Notes under the pieces: generated by a model
Database searches by the model: none
What the model was told of the DNA's origin: nothing
The model's input: only the letters and a program-made list of their open reading frames with translations
DNA from: Salaquimonas sp.
GTDB taxonomy: Bacteria > Pseudomonadota > Alphaproteobacteria > Rhizobiales > Rhizobiaceae
NCBI GenBank assembly: GCA_028289365.1
Contig: JANQQM010000139.1
Location: 1 to 48,483, forward strand
DNA length: 48,483 nucleotides
Direction: 5' to 3'
Translations under genes and position numbers: made by a program
In this document: positions 16,309 through 25,507 of the stretch, in pieces
How positions within the stretch are numbered: the first letter of the stretch is position 1
Layout: each line of letters begins with the position of its first letter

Positions 16309-17601
16309 TTATGATTTTTGAGCAGCGTCTGTCTTTTCACGAAGGAAATATGTCTTGTGCGGACCAGCGCCCTTGAGTTCAATCACACCAAGTGGCTCAA
16401 AGCTGAATTCGTCGCCAACAACCTGCTTGAACTCGTCAGTAACGTGGATTTCGCCCGGCTTGCAGCTTGATTCCATTCTCGAAGCTATGTTGACCGTAGC
16501 CCCCCACACATCATAGGCAAGGCGCCTGTCGCCGATTACACCGGCAACCACCGGCCCGATATGAATACCTGCACGCATTCCCATTTTTTCACCGGCAAGT
16601 TCTTCGCTTCCCACGCTATTGCGCATTGCCAATGCCAGTTTGGAAATGGATTCTGCACCATTTTTTTCATCACCATCCAGGCCGCCAACAGCCATATAGC
16701 TGTCGCCAATGGTCTTGATCTTGTCCACCCCATAGGTTTCGCAAAGATCGTCGAAGCGCGAAAACAAGCGATGAAGATAGTCGACAACTTCTTCTGGCGC
16801 AGCACTACCTGATGCAGGCGTGAATCCGACAAGATCCATGAATAATACCGATGCGCCTTCCAGCCGGTCGGCGATCTGCTTTTCCTTGCCGGATTTCAGC
16901 CGTATCGCAATCGATGCCGGCAGAATGGACTCCAGCAGGTTCTCCGCCCGGTCATATTCGAATTGCAGATTTTGTTCAGCCCGATCAAGTGCTGCAAGTA
17001 CCGCAGCGATGACGACCGCATTCAGGACAAAGGCACTGATCATCGCCTGCAAGCCCAGGCTATCTCGAAATGCCTGGTCTTCAAGCATTACAAAGCCTTC
17101 CTCGGTGGCAAATGTCATCGAGATCATCAGCGCTGCAAAGGTCATAAAGTACAGGACAAGGAAATTCCGCCAATGCGGAAGTCCAACCAGAAAAAGGATG
17201 ATTCCTGCCATGGTAAAATACACCTGCAGATTACTCGCTAGTCCAAAGGCAAAAATCACATAGCTGTGGCCGATAAGCGCAAAGGCAATCAGCACATTGA
17301 CCATGAAGGTATCGCCAAATCGATGCAGCCTGTGCAGCAGCAAATAGACGATAAATGCCAGGAAATTATAGATGTTTACCGGCAGCAGAGCCTCGAAATT
17401 ATGCGCCGAATTCACGATCAAGTGGATTAATGCATCCATGCTCAGGGCATAGGAGGCAATATTTGCAAAACGCTGCCGCCGCCGGATATGCGGGTCTGTG
17501 CTGACAATGCCAGCTTCGACAATGCGCTCTACCCAATCCGGCAGAGCCAACAGAATATAAGGTGCCGGAATGGATTGTTTTTCATCTGTACCTACAGTCA
17601 T
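16309..17601 (-). CDS. Membrane class III adenylate cyclase
   Basis: A 430-residue protein. The N-terminal half holds about six membrane helices (roughly 45-205, in two-to-four helix groups). A short linker helix (RAENLLESILPASIAIRL) leads into a class III cyclase domain (about 240-425). Catalytic features are complete: FMDLVGFT with metal Asp 256, KIKTIGDSYMAVGG with substrate-selecting Lys 296 and metal Asp 300, YDVWGATVNIASRM with adenine-contacting Asp 364, and Asn 371/Arg 375 for transition-state binding. Lys plus Asp predict ATP, not GTP, as substrate. I chose ATG 17601 because GGAGAG precedes it; the in-frame ATG at 17613 has no ribosome site. Many alphaproteobacteria carry several such cyclases; the stimulus sensed by the membrane domain is unknown. 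Confidence 0.9.
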   Translation of the reverse strand: MTVGTDEKQSIPAPYILLALPDWVERIVEAGIVSTDPHIRRRQRFANIASYALSMDALIHLIVNSAHNFEALLPVNIYNFLAFIVYLLLHRLHRFGDTFMVNVLIAFALIGHSYVIFAFGLASNLQVYFTMAGIILFLVGLPHWRNFLVLYFMTFAALMISMTFATEEGFVMLEDQAFRDSLGLQAMISAFVLNAVVIAAVLAALDRAEQNLQFEYDRAENLLESILPASIAIRLKSGKEKQIADRLEGASVLFMDLVGFTPASGSAAPEEVVDYLHRLFSRFDDLCETYGVDKIKTIGDSYMAVGGLDGDEKNGAESISKLALAMRNSVGSEELAGEKMGMRAGIHIGPVVAGVIGDRRLAYDVWGATVNIASRMESSCKPGEIHVTDEFKQVVGDEFSFEPLGVIELKGAGPHKTYFLREKTDAAQKS

Positions 17602-17782
17602 GGGGCTCTCCATGTCACAGCTGCACAGGGTGCGGAGCGACGATAGTTATCCGCAAAATATGAGCAATCTATACAGGACAATTCGCGCTGAAGACAGGAT
17701 CAATACTGCCCATCAGGTCGAGAGAAAATGCAAGCAATTCAGGCAGGTTAGCTGGCCAATAACCGATCTGGCGAGGCTGAAA

Positions 17783-18640
17783 CTACAATTCAATCCTCAG
17801 CCCGTCTGTGCCGACATGCAGCGGACCATTCCAGATCGCGGCAACGGCATCTTGCCAGTCGCTGCTGTCATAATCCGGATCGTCAGATGGGATGAGATGC
17901 GACAATGCCAGCTGCTTCACCTTGGCGGCAACAGCCGTATGCGCAGCATCATGTGCAAATGTGTGCGACCGCAGCCAATGCGCCATCAATTTGTCGCTGC
18001 CATTGCCCACGCGCTTCAGCAATGCCGGCAAGGCGCTTTCCAGCATCGCCTCATGGATCAGCAGGTCGGCCCCGTCGGCAAATTCTTCCAATTCCGCCAG
18101 AGGCGCCGTATCGCCTGAAAACACCACATGTTTGGTATCGGTCTTGAAAGACAGGGCAAAACAATCAACCAGCGGTGGGTGGATCGTCCGGATGGCGGAA
18201 ATGGTCAATCCGTCACGCTGCCAGATTGTACCGGCATCGATAACGTGAATCGCCACCAGATCACGAAGATCAGGACGCCCCTCATCCTCGATCCGCAAAT
18301 CGATATCCGCCTTCATTGACTGCAAAAAGCCTTCCCAATAGGCATCCAGACCTTCCGGGCCAAAGACGTCCACCTTCGTTTTCAGACCGGCCGTCCAGGC
18401 AGTATGTAATAGCGGTCCGAGTTCCAGGTAATGATCCGAGTGCAGATGGCTGATGAAGATCAGCGCTAGGTCCTTGAGCTGCATGCCCTGATCGACCAGA
18501 CCACGGGTAACACCAAGCCCGCAATCCACGACGACCTGCTGGCCGTTCAAACAGAACAGGTTTGAAGTCGGCATGCTTGATCCCGGACGGATCGCCGGGC
18601 CACCTTTGGTGCCAAGAAGGACTACATAGTTTTCAGACAT
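17783..18640 (-). CDS. Cytosolic metallo-beta-lactamase-fold hydrolase (RNase Z-like)
   Basis: A 285-residue MBL-fold protein without a signal peptide. ISHLHSDHYLELGPL carries H65, H67, D69 and H70 of the dinuclear zinc site. FSGDTAPLAEL gives the bridging Asp, and a LSHLIP segment near the C terminus gives the last His. The N-terminal LLGTKGGPAIRPG resembles the exported relative at 3347-4399. The frame can begin at TTG 18652, but ATG 18640 has GAGAA in front and lies 8 bp after the aminotransferase stop, so translation is probably coupled. Operon order is IclR regulator, aminotransferase, MBL hydrolase. It may hydrolyse an ester, lactone or thioester made from the aminotransferase product; this is inference. 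A tRNA-processing RNase Z is less likely because the exosite is missing. Confidence 0.85.
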   Translation of the reverse strand: MSENYVVLLGTKGGPAIRPGSSMPTSNLFCLNGQQVVVDCGLGVTRGLVDQGMQLKDLALIFISHLHSDHYLELGPLLHTAWTAGLKTKVDVFGPEGLDAYWEGFLQSMKADIDLRIEDEGRPDLRDLVAIHVIDAGTIWQRDGLTISAIRTIHPPLVDCFALSFKTDTKHVVFSGDTAPLAELEEFADGADLLIHEAMLESALPALLKRVGNGSDKLMAHWLRSHTFAHDAAHTAVAAKVKQLALSHLIPSDDPDYDSSDWQDAVAAIWNGPLHVGTDGLRIEL

Positions 18641-18648
18641 GATAATTC

Positions 18649-19995
18649 TCAAATAGCTGCGAATCCTGCATCAAGCGCAGAGAGGATTGTATCCACATCA
18701 GCTTCACTCAGAACCAGCGGCGGCGACAAGATAATATTTGCACCCGATACGCGGATCATAGCGCCATTCTCATAAGCGGTCTCCTGAACCTTGGCAGCAG
18801 TTCCACCATCGATCGGCGCTTTTGTCGATCGGTCAGAGACCATTTCAATTGCGGTCATCAGCCCATGCCCGCCACGCACATCGCCGATGATTTCGTATTT
18901 ATCCATCAATTTGCGGCAACCCTCAAAGAGTTGCGTGCCCCTCGCAGCAGCATTCTCGGTCACATTCAGTCGAATTGTCTCGGCCAAACAGGCGAGTGCA
19001 GCCGCAGCACCGACCGGATGGCCCGAATAGGTATAGCCATGGCCAATCTTGGCAGCAGGATTGTTTTCGAAAACCTCGATCATATGTTCGCCCACCATGA
19101 CCGCTCCAAACGGAAAATACCCGTTTGTAACCGCCTTGGCGGTGCACATCATGTCAGGTTTGATTCCCCACAGGCGCGCCCCGGACCAGGCACCCGTTCG
19201 TCCATAGGCGGTGATGACTTCATCGGTAATCAACAAGATCCCGTGGCGGTCGCAGATCTCGCGCACTGCCGCGGCAAAGCTCTTATGTGGTGGGATAACC
19301 CCGCCTGCCCCCAATATCGGCTCCATGATCATCGCCGCGATGGTGTTTGCGCCCTGGAAATTGATCTCATCCTCAAGAGCAGCGGCACAAAACTGCGCCA
19401 ATTTTTCGGGATCAGTCTCATTGAACGGATTTCGATAGGTATAGGGTGCGGGAATGTGGTAGCAGCCGGGCATCAAGGGCTCATAGGCGGTTCGGAAATT
19501 CGCATTGCCATTGACGCTTGCTCCGCCAAAATGCGTGCCGTGATATCCCTTCTTCAGGCTCAGGAATTTTATCCGGCCGGCCTCGCCTCTCAACTTGTGA
19601 TACTGGCGCGCCAGGCGCAGCGCAGTCTCAACTGAATCCGATCCACCGGAGGTAAAGAACGCCCGGCTAAGCCCGTCAGGCGCAAAAAATTGCGCAAGTT
19701 CATAAGACAGTTCAATTGCCGCATCATTGGATGAACCCCTGAAGGTGGAATAATAGGGCAGCTTCTGCAACTGATCGGCAATCGCTTGCTTCACCGGTTC
19801 GCAGGAATATCCCAGATTCACGTTCCATAGGCCGCCAACCCCATCGACAACGGAATTGCCGTCAATATCGTGAATGCGAACGCCTTCCGACCCCGTGATT
19901 ATCTTTGGCGGAGTCGTCTGGCTGTCCTCCGGAGAAGTCATGGGATGCCAGAAATAGCGGGCATTGTTTTCTCTCAGAAAATTGGAATCTTTCAT
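18649..19995 (-). CDS. Class III PLP omega-aminotransferase
   Basis: A 448-residue fold-type I aminotransferase of the omega-amino/amine subgroup. SGGSDSVETALRLAR (116-130) binds the PLP phosphate, LITDEVITAYGRTG (255-268) carries the pyridine-contacting Asp 258, and TAKAVTNGY holds the Schiff-base Lys 287. It transfers an amino group from an omega-amino acid or primary amine to pyruvate or 2-oxoglutarate, yielding an aldehyde or ketone. ATG 19995 shares its A with the IclR stop (TAATG), implying translational coupling. A 27-codon upstream extension inside the IclR gene is not credible. It is divergent from the TctCBA/aldehyde-dehydrogenase operon, so amine to aldehyde to acid is a natural two-step path. 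Whether it acts on tyramine or dopamine for the downstream aromatic operon is speculative; beta-alanine or taurine-like substrates are alternatives. Confidence 0.88.
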   Translation of the reverse strand: MKDSNFLRENNARYFWHPMTSPEDSQTTPPKIITGSEGVRIHDIDGNSVVDGVGGLWNVNLGYSCEPVKQAIADQLQKLPYYSTFRGSSNDAAIELSYELAQFFAPDGLSRAFFTSGGSDSVETALRLARQYHKLRGEAGRIKFLSLKKGYHGTHFGGASVNGNANFRTAYEPLMPGCYHIPAPYTYRNPFNETDPEKLAQFCAAALEDEINFQGANTIAAMIMEPILGAGGVIPPHKSFAAAVREICDRHGILLITDEVITAYGRTGAWSGARLWGIKPDMMCTAKAVTNGYFPFGAVMVGEHMIEVFENNPAAKIGHGYTYSGHPVGAAAALACLAETIRLNVTENAAARGTQLFEGCRKLMDKYEIIGDVRGGHGLMTAIEMVSDRSTKAPIDGGTAAKVQETAYENGAMIRVSGANIILSPPLVLSEADVDTILSALDAGFAAI

Positions 19996-20801
19996 TAGAC
20001 AGCTTTCTGTTGATCGGCATGTTCCATTGAACGCGCCCAGCATTCTTCGACCGGCACCGGAATGGCACCACCCCAATTGGTAGTGATTTCGCGACTTGCG
20101 TCGATCAGCTGCTGTTTGATGTTTATCTGGGTTTCGGGCGTTACCCGGCTTGCGACGCTTGCGACTGCAACGGTTCCGGCCAGTAAGCCTGTCTTGTCGA
20201 ATACCGGCGTCGCCATCCCGTAAACGTCGAATTCCAGGCCGCGATTGGAGATGCCAAAGCCTGTCTTTCGCGCCCCGTCGATCGCCGAACTCAGCCTTTG
20301 TTTGGTATCAGCGGTATAAGGCGTGAATTGCTTCAGGTTACCATCTGTGGATTCGAGGAGATCTTCCGGACCAAATGCCAAGGCGCAGATGCCAGACGCG
20401 GTCGCATGCAGTGGCAATACCTGAATATCAATAACTGCGCGCGTGCTGTGTTTGTTCGACTGGCGTTCAAGTAGCGCATGCAGATCCGTTCCGGACAAGA
20501 CGGAAGCATGGGCCGTCTCGCCGGTAGCCTCGGCAAGATTTTCCAGCGCGTGCCGGGCACCCTCCCGCCGTGGAACCGTCAGTTCTCGCATCTGCGCCAG
20601 ATGCAGAACCATCGGCCCAATTCTGTATGCCCTGGTAAGCCGGTTTTTCTCAACGAAACCCGCCTCCTCCAACGCCTCCAGATAGCGATAGGTAGTAGCC
20701 TTGTCCCGTTTTGTCAGCTTGCAGAAATGCGAAAGTCCGATTTCCGGCCTGGATGCCGAAAAATACTTCAAAAGTTCCAGAGCCTTAGTCACGACCGACA
20801 T
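19995..20801 (-). CDS. IclR-family transcriptional regulator
   Basis: A 268-residue regulator with a winged helix-turn-helix at 1-60 (VVTKALELLKYFSASRPEIG, then TTYRYLEALEEAGFVEK) and a GAF-like IclR effector domain from ~75 to the end (VYGMATPVFD... and VASVASRVTPE). I chose ATG 20801, preceded by GGAAG at 7 nt; an in-frame ATG at 20846 has no ribosome site. Its stop overlaps the aminotransferase start by one base. It is divergent from TctC, so the shared spacer is its likely operator region, and it probably controls both the aminotransferase/MBL arm and the transporter/ALDH arm in response to the transported acid. The effector is unknown. Confidence 0.88.
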   Translation of the reverse strand: MSVVTKALELLKYFSASRPEIGLSHFCKLTKRDKATTYRYLEALEEAGFVEKNRLTRAYRIGPMVLHLAQMRELTVPRREGARHALENLAEATGETAHASVLSGTDLHALLERQSNKHSTRAVIDIQVLPLHATASGICALAFGPEDLLESTDGNLKQFTPYTADTKQRLSSAIDGARKTGFGISNRGLEFDVYGMATPVFDKTGLLAGTVAVASVASRVTPETQINIKQQLIDASREITTNWGGAIPVPVEECWARSMEHADQQKAV

Positions 20802-20882
20802 GGTTTGGCTTCCAATTTTCAGACAGCTTCCAAAAAAGATTGACATAAAATGCTTAACAAAACAAGTTTTTTATGCAACAAT

Positions 20883-20899
20883 GGTTTAATAAATAAACC
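20883..20899. promoter_or_regulatory. Putative IclR-family operator upstream of tctC
   Basis: GGTTTA (20883-20888) and TAAACC (20894-20899) form an inverted repeat around ATAAA, between the divergent IclR and TctC genes and just before the TctC ribosome site (AGGGAGAAG). A TTGACA at 20840-20845, and arms CATAAAA and TTTTATG further upstream, suggest promoter and additional protein contacts. IclR proteins commonly bind such short inverted repeats at divergent promoters; assignment to this regulator is inference. Confidence 0.42.
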
Positions 20900-20915
20900 G
20901 CGTAGGGAGAAGATC

Positions 20916-21860
20916 ATGCATAAAGTCGGTAAGATAATAATTGCAGGCCTGGTCGCTGCTTGCCCGTTTTCGGGCACGGCATTTGCAGAATATCCGGAGA
21001 AGCCGGTGGAGTTTGTTGTGCCTTGGCCTCCGGGCGACCTTGAAGACGTCTTGACTCGCATGATTGCTGAGGATTTCCAGGCCGCCTATGACGTACCGAC
21101 AGCGGTTGTTAACAAGCCGGGCGGCGGCGGTGGACCATTCCCGGGAGCGGTAGCGGTCGCCAATGCACCTGCCGATGGCTACACGATCGGCTCCTTCATC
21201 ATTGCAATTCCGGTCGTCGGTCCGAAAATTGGCATCCCGGAGTTAAATCCCGATCCATTCGTACCACTTGGAAATTTCCTGACCTATCCCTTTGTGATAG
21301 CCGTCAGCGGTGACGCGCCCTATGAAGACATGGCGGGGCTGGTAGAATATGCCAAGGAAAATGACGTCGTGCTCGGTCATTTTGGAGCGCCGCTCGTCCC
21401 GACACAGGTGACCATGGGGCTTGCAAAGGAAATGGGCTTTTCCTTCGCCTCCGATGCGGCATTTGACGCGCTCGACTGCAACACATTGGCGTCAGGCGAT
21501 GTGGATGTGATCAACACGACACTCCAGCTGATTTTGCCCTGCCTCGACAAAGTAAAAGTTCTGGCCTCGATCGGCTCTGAACGTATCCCCCTCACACCCG
21601 ATACACCGACCGTGGCGGAGCTGGTTCCGGCGCTGAATGTCGCCCTCTGGAACGGTCTGTTCGTGCACAAGGACACCCCTCAGGATGTACGCGACAAGAT
21701 CATAGCCGTCGCGGAAAAAACCGTAATGTCGGATCGTGCCCAGAAGCTTGCTTCTGAAACAGGCGCGGCCGTCTATTGGAAAAGCGCTGATGATGTAACC
21801 AGCTTGATTCAGTCAGATATCGAGACACTCGCCCACATCGATAAAGTCTTGGGCAACTGA
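20916..21860 (+). CDS. tctC: Tripartite tricarboxylate transporter substrate-binding protein (TctC/Bug)
   Basis: A 314-residue periplasmic protein. Sec signal peptide MHKVGKIIIAGLVAACPF..., with cleavage after TAFA at ~24. The mature start EYPEKPVEFVVPWPPGDLED is the Bug-family beta-strand and first ligand loop, and NKPGGGG...VANAPADGYTIG the second loop. The Bug fold captures one carboxylate of its ligand between the two loops and passes it to the TctA/TctB membrane pair. ATG 20916 follows AGGGAGAAGATC; the frame's longer opening at 20850 reads through the promoter. First gene of an operon with TctB, TctA, an ALDH and a UPF0261 protein, divergent from IclR. The ligand is unknown; aromatic acids, amino acids and dicarboxylates are all known for the family. 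Confidence 0.9.
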   Translation: MHKVGKIIIAGLVAACPFSGTAFAEYPEKPVEFVVPWPPGDLEDVLTRMIAEDFQAAYDVPTAVVNKPGGGGGPFPGAVAVANAPADGYTIGSFIIAIPVVGPKIGIPELNPDPFVPLGNFLTYPFVIAVSGDAPYEDMAGLVEYAKENDVVLGHFGAPLVPTQVTMGLAKEMGFSFASDAAFDALDCNTLASGDVDVINTTLQLILPCLDKVKVLASIGSERIPLTPDTPTVAELVPALNVALWNGLFVHKDTPQDVRDKIIAVAEKTVMSDRAQKLASETGAAVYWKSADDVTSLIQSDIETLAHIDKVLGN

Positions 21861-21925
21861 TCGGCTGACCGGTCTTGGCGGGCTACCGACTTGGCCCGCC
21901 AATCCGGCACGGGAGGAGGAAAACC

Positions 21926-22465
21926 ATGTCGCGAGTAAAAACGCTGCAGGCGCTGTTCAAGCGGTATCGTCGGCCTGGTGATCTCGTATTTGCCTGGTTG
22001 TTCCTGGCAATCTCGGTACTTCTTCTCTCGCAGCTTTGGGATCAGGCCGCATATAAGGCCGGCGGCAAGCTGTTTGCTCAACCGAGGTTCTGGCCGGCAG
22101 TTTCTCTGTCTTTGATGACCCTGTTTGCCGCCTTGCACCTATACGGATCTGCCATCTCTGAACGCCTGGACGGGCGCTGGAAAGAGGTCGCACTTTGGAT
22201 CAGCGCATTGGAATTTGCCGCCTGGTTCGTCGCCTATGCCTTTGTCGTTCCCTATATCGGATATCTACCGGCCACCTTGATATTTGCAGTCCTCCTGACC
22301 CTGCGTGCAGGGTATCGCAGCCGCACCGCCCTGACCGGGGCGGCGGCGGCTGCAATTGTGATTGTGCTGCTCTTCAAATCGTTCCTGCAGGTCAAACTGC
22401 CTGCCGGGAAAATCTATGACACATTGCCCGATGGCATTCGTCAAATAATGCTAACCTATTTCTGA
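21926..22465 (+). CDS. tctB: Tripartite tricarboxylate transporter small membrane subunit (TctB)
   Basis: A 179-residue membrane protein with four hydrophobic helices (about 14-33, 53-70, 87-110 and 125-160) and a charged, Arg-rich N terminus. Size, topology and position between the binding protein and the large TctA permease identify it as the small TTT subunit, although this family is poorly conserved in sequence. ATG 21926 follows GGGAGGAGGAAAACC; the frame is open 17 codons earlier, but that start has no site. TctA begins 12 bp downstream. TctB partners TctA in a secondary, ion-driven uptake system of the inner membrane. Confidence 0.82.
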   Translation: MSRVKTLQALFKRYRRPGDLVFAWLFLAISVLLLSQLWDQAAYKAGGKLFAQPRFWPAVSLSLMTLFAALHLYGSAISERLDGRWKEVALWISALEFAAWFVAYAFVVPYIGYLPATLIFAVLLTLRAGYRSRTALTGAAAAAIVIVLLFKSFLQVKLPAGKIYDTLPDGIRQIMLTYF

Positions 22466-22477
22466 GCGGAGCCTGCC

Positions 22478-23995
22478 ATGGAAAATTTACTGGCCGGAGC
22501 AATGATGCTGGCCCGGTGGGATGTTCTGCTGGCACTGTTAGTTGGATCCATTGGTGGCGTCATCATCGGCGCAATTCCCGGGGTAGGTCCTGCAGTGGCG
22601 ATCGCAATATTACTGCCAGCCACCTTTGCACTCGATCCGATTGTCGGCCTGACAATGCTACTGGGAATTTACGGCTCCTCGATGTATGGCGGCGCAATAC
22701 CTGCTGTACTTATCAATACCCCAGGCACGGCAGTAAACGCACTGACATCCTATGACGGCTATCCGCTCACCCAACGCGGTGAAGCCCATCGCGCAGTTTC
22801 GCTTGCCTACAGCGCATCTTTCTGGGGTGGAATTTTCGGCATTCTCTGCCTGATCCTGTTGTCCCCGGTCCTTGCCCTGATCGCACCGATGTTCGGTAGC
22901 CGGGAGATATTTCTGGCAGCACTATTGGGCATTATTCTAGTCATTCTTGCCCATCGCGGACAGATTTTTGCCGCCGGCATGCTGGCAATGCTCGGTATAT
23001 TTCTGCAGACCATTGGCCTGGACGCAGTTACCTATACCCAACGCTATACATTCGGGCTGACGTTTCTCTCCTCCGGCATAAACCTCATCGTGGTCGTCTT
23101 GGGCCTCTTCGCATTGAGCCAGGCATTCTTTTTGCTGACCAATCCGGATGAAAGCCCGGATGCAAAACCGGTCAGCGGAAAACTCACCGCCGGCTTCAGG
23201 GAATTGTTGAAGCACAAGCGCGTAGCAACGGTCGCCTCGAGCTTTGGTGTCATCCTCGGCATGATCCCGGGAACCGGCGAATTCACCGCACAATTCATGA
23301 GCTACACTTATGCGCAGAAGACCTCCAAGACTCCGAATTCATTTGGCAAGGGTTCGCCCGAGGGACTAATCGCATCGGAAGCGGCAAACAACGCGGTTCC
23401 GGCAGCCGCAATGATCCCCCTTCTGGCACTGGGAATTCCGGGTGAGGCCCTGACGGCGATGATGTTGTCCGTTTTCTACGTGCACAATGTCATTCCCGGA
23501 CCGCAACTGTTCCAGAACGATATTGACCTGGTCTACGGACTTTATCTGGCGCTGATACTGCTCAACGTCATCGTGTTCTGCTTCCTCCTGTTCTCGACAA
23601 ACCTGATGACCAAGATAATCCGGGTCCCGACACGTTTTCTCGGCGTGTTGATTCTCATCCTGTCTTTTGTCGGTGTCTATTCGCTGCGCAATTCCTTGAC
23701 GGACTGCATGATCGCTGCGGGTTTCGGCATATTGGGGCTTATTCTCAAACGCCTGAATCTACCCATAGTCCCGATCATTCTGGGCATGGTCCTGGGCGGC
23801 ATCATGGAGGTCAAGCTGCGCTCGGCCCTACCCCGCCTGAAGACGCCGCTTGACATGATCGACCGTCCGATTTCATTCATCCTCTTCGTCCTGATCCTGC
23901 TGGTTCTGGTGATGCATGTGCGTACCCTGATCAAGGAATATAAAGCGCACCTGCCCGAGGAAGATCATGAAATTCACGATACCCAATTACGGTGA
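22478..23995 (+). CDS. tctA: Tripartite tricarboxylate transporter large permease (TctA)
   Basis: A 505-residue polytopic permease with ~11-12 membrane helices. The two family signatures are visible: IIGAIPGVGPAVAIAILLP at ~30-48, and its inverted-repeat counterpart GVILGMIPGTGEFTAQFMSY in the second half. YGSSMYGGAIPAVLINTPG and EAANNAVPAAAMIPLLALGIPG, which line the substrate path, are also present. ATG 22478 is close to the TctB stop. The TGA stop overlaps the GTG start of the downstream aldehyde dehydrogenase (GTGA). The C-terminal tail is acidic and cytosolic. Confidence 0.92.
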   Translation: MENLLAGAMMLARWDVLLALLVGSIGGVIIGAIPGVGPAVAIAILLPATFALDPIVGLTMLLGIYGSSMYGGAIPAVLINTPGTAVNALTSYDGYPLTQRGEAHRAVSLAYSASFWGGIFGILCLILLSPVLALIAPMFGSREIFLAALLGIILVILAHRGQIFAAGMLAMLGIFLQTIGLDAVTYTQRYTFGLTFLSSGINLIVVVLGLFALSQAFFLLTNPDESPDAKPVSGKLTAGFRELLKHKRVATVASSFGVILGMIPGTGEFTAQFMSYTYAQKTSKTPNSFGKGSPEGLIASEAANNAVPAAAMIPLLALGIPGEALTAMMLSVFYVHNVIPGPQLFQNDIDLVYGLYLALILLNVIVFCFLLFSTNLMTKIIRVPTRFLGVLILILSFVGVYSLRNSLTDCMIAAGFGILGLILKRLNLPIVPIILGMVLGGIMEVKLRSALPRLKTPLDMIDRPISFILFVLILLVLVMHVRTLIKEYKAHLPEEDHEIHDTQLR

Positions 23996-25485
23996 GTGTC
24001 ATGGAACAGCTTAATATCGACGCGCTCAGGGTAAAACCCGTCTCCCCTCAATCGCATTTGATTGATGGCCAATACCTTTCAGCATCTGACAGCGGGCAGA
24101 TGAAGGTGCTGTCACCAATTGATGGCAAGGTTCTGACAACGGTGGCTAAAGGAACCGCCGAGGATATGAACGCGGCAATCACCGCCGCCCGTTCGGCATT
24201 TGACGACAAGCGCTGGGCTGGCCAACCGCCCGCAGCCCGCAAGAAGATTCTTACAAAATGGGCCGAGCTGATCGAAACAAATGCACTTGAACTGGCCGTA
24301 TTGGGCGTGCGCGATAACGGTACCGAAATCAATATGGCAATCAAGGCGGAACCCGGTTCTGCCGCCGGAACCATCCGATACTACGCAGAAGCACTCGATA
24401 AGGTCTATGGCGAAATCGCTCCGACCCCGGGTGACGTCCTGGGACTGATCCACAAGGAACCAGTCGGGGTTGTCGGTGCGATAATACCCTGGAATTTTCC
24501 CTTGATGATCGGCGCATGGAAATTGGGGCCCGCCTTGGCAACCGGCAATTCGGTCGTGCTGAAGCCGGCTGAAACGGCATCGCTATCCCTGATCCGGATG
24601 GCGGAACTTGCCCATGAAGCAGGTCTGCCACCGGGCGTTTTGAATGTCGTAACCGGCGAAGGCGCCGTAGTTGGCGAGACAATGGGTCTGTCCAGGGATG
24701 TGGATGTGCTCGTCTTCACCGGTTCCGGTGCGACAGGGCGGCGCCTCTTGGAATATTCCGCCAGATCGAACCTGAAACGGGTCTATCTGGAACTGGGCGG
24801 CAAATCTCCCAACATTGTTTTCGGTGATGCCCCCGATCTGGAACTGGCTGCCAAGACCGTCGCCATGGGAATTTTTCGCAATTCCGGTCAGGTTTGCGTC
24901 GCCGGTTCCCGACTTCTGGTTGAATCTTCCATCCACGATGAGTTTGTCGCAGCTGTCGGCAAGGCCGCCGAGCGTCTGCGGGTAGGCGATCCGTTGGATC
25001 TGAATTCCGATATTGGCGCGGTAAATTCCGAGCGGCAATTGATGCAAAATCTCGGCTTTGTCGACAAGGCAAGAGTAGAGGGCGGCGAAATCACTACCGG
25101 AGGAACACGCATTCTCGAAGAGACTGGCGGCTATTACATGGCACCGACAATTGTCACAGGTGTAACGCCGGACGCAACGATCGCACAGCAGGAAGTCTTC
25201 GGCCCGGTCTTGACCGTCACCGCCTTTGACGATGAGGCTGAAGCGGTCCGCCTCGCCAATTCGACGGTATATGGACTTGCTGGCGGAGTATGGACATCAA
25301 ACCTCTCGCTAGCCCATCGAATGATACGCGAAGTCCGTACTGGCGTCATGCATGTAAATACCTATGGCGGCGCTGACGGCACTGTTCCATTGGGCGGTGT
25401 GGGACAGTCCGGGAACGGGCATGACAAGTCCCTGCATGCGCTTGAGAAATACATCAATCTGAAGACAGCCTGGATCAAGCTTTAA
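23992..25485 (+). CDS. NAD(P)-dependent aldehyde dehydrogenase
   Basis: A 497-residue ALDH-superfamily enzyme. IIPWNFPLM carries the oxyanion Asn 168, FTGSGATGR the cofactor loop, YLELGGKSP the general base Glu 267, and SGQVCVAGSR the nucleophile Cys 302. It oxidises an aldehyde to the acid. It starts with GTG 23992, overlapping the tctA stop; ATG 24001, three codons on, is a plausible alternative. It most resembles broad-range amine-pathway dehydrogenases (PuuC/phenylacetaldehyde-like). Its position after the transporter, and opposite a class III aminotransferase, suggests it removes the aldehyde made from an amine. It could also act as succinate semialdehyde dehydrogenase for the HpaI product of the nearby aromatic operon. 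Both roles are inference. Confidence 0.88.
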   Translation: MSVMEQLNIDALRVKPVSPQSHLIDGQYLSASDSGQMKVLSPIDGKVLTTVAKGTAEDMNAAITAARSAFDDKRWAGQPPAARKKILTKWAELIETNALELAVLGVRDNGTEINMAIKAEPGSAAGTIRYYAEALDKVYGEIAPTPGDVLGLIHKEPVGVVGAIIPWNFPLMIGAWKLGPALATGNSVVLKPAETASLSLIRMAELAHEAGLPPGVLNVVTGEGAVVGETMGLSRDVDVLVFTGSGATGRRLLEYSARSNLKRVYLELGGKSPNIVFGDAPDLELAAKTVAMGIFRNSGQVCVAGSRLLVESSIHDEFVAAVGKAAERLRVGDPLDLNSDIGAVNSERQLMQNLGFVDKARVEGGEITTGGTRILEETGGYYMAPTIVTGVTPDATIAQQEVFGPVLTVTAFDDEAEAVRLANSTVYGLAGGVWTSNLSLAHRMIREVRTGVMHVNTYGGADGTVPLGGVGQSGNGHDKSLHALEKYINLKTAWIKL

Positions 25486-25507
25486 GTCCAGCCGGGAGGG
25501 AAGCATC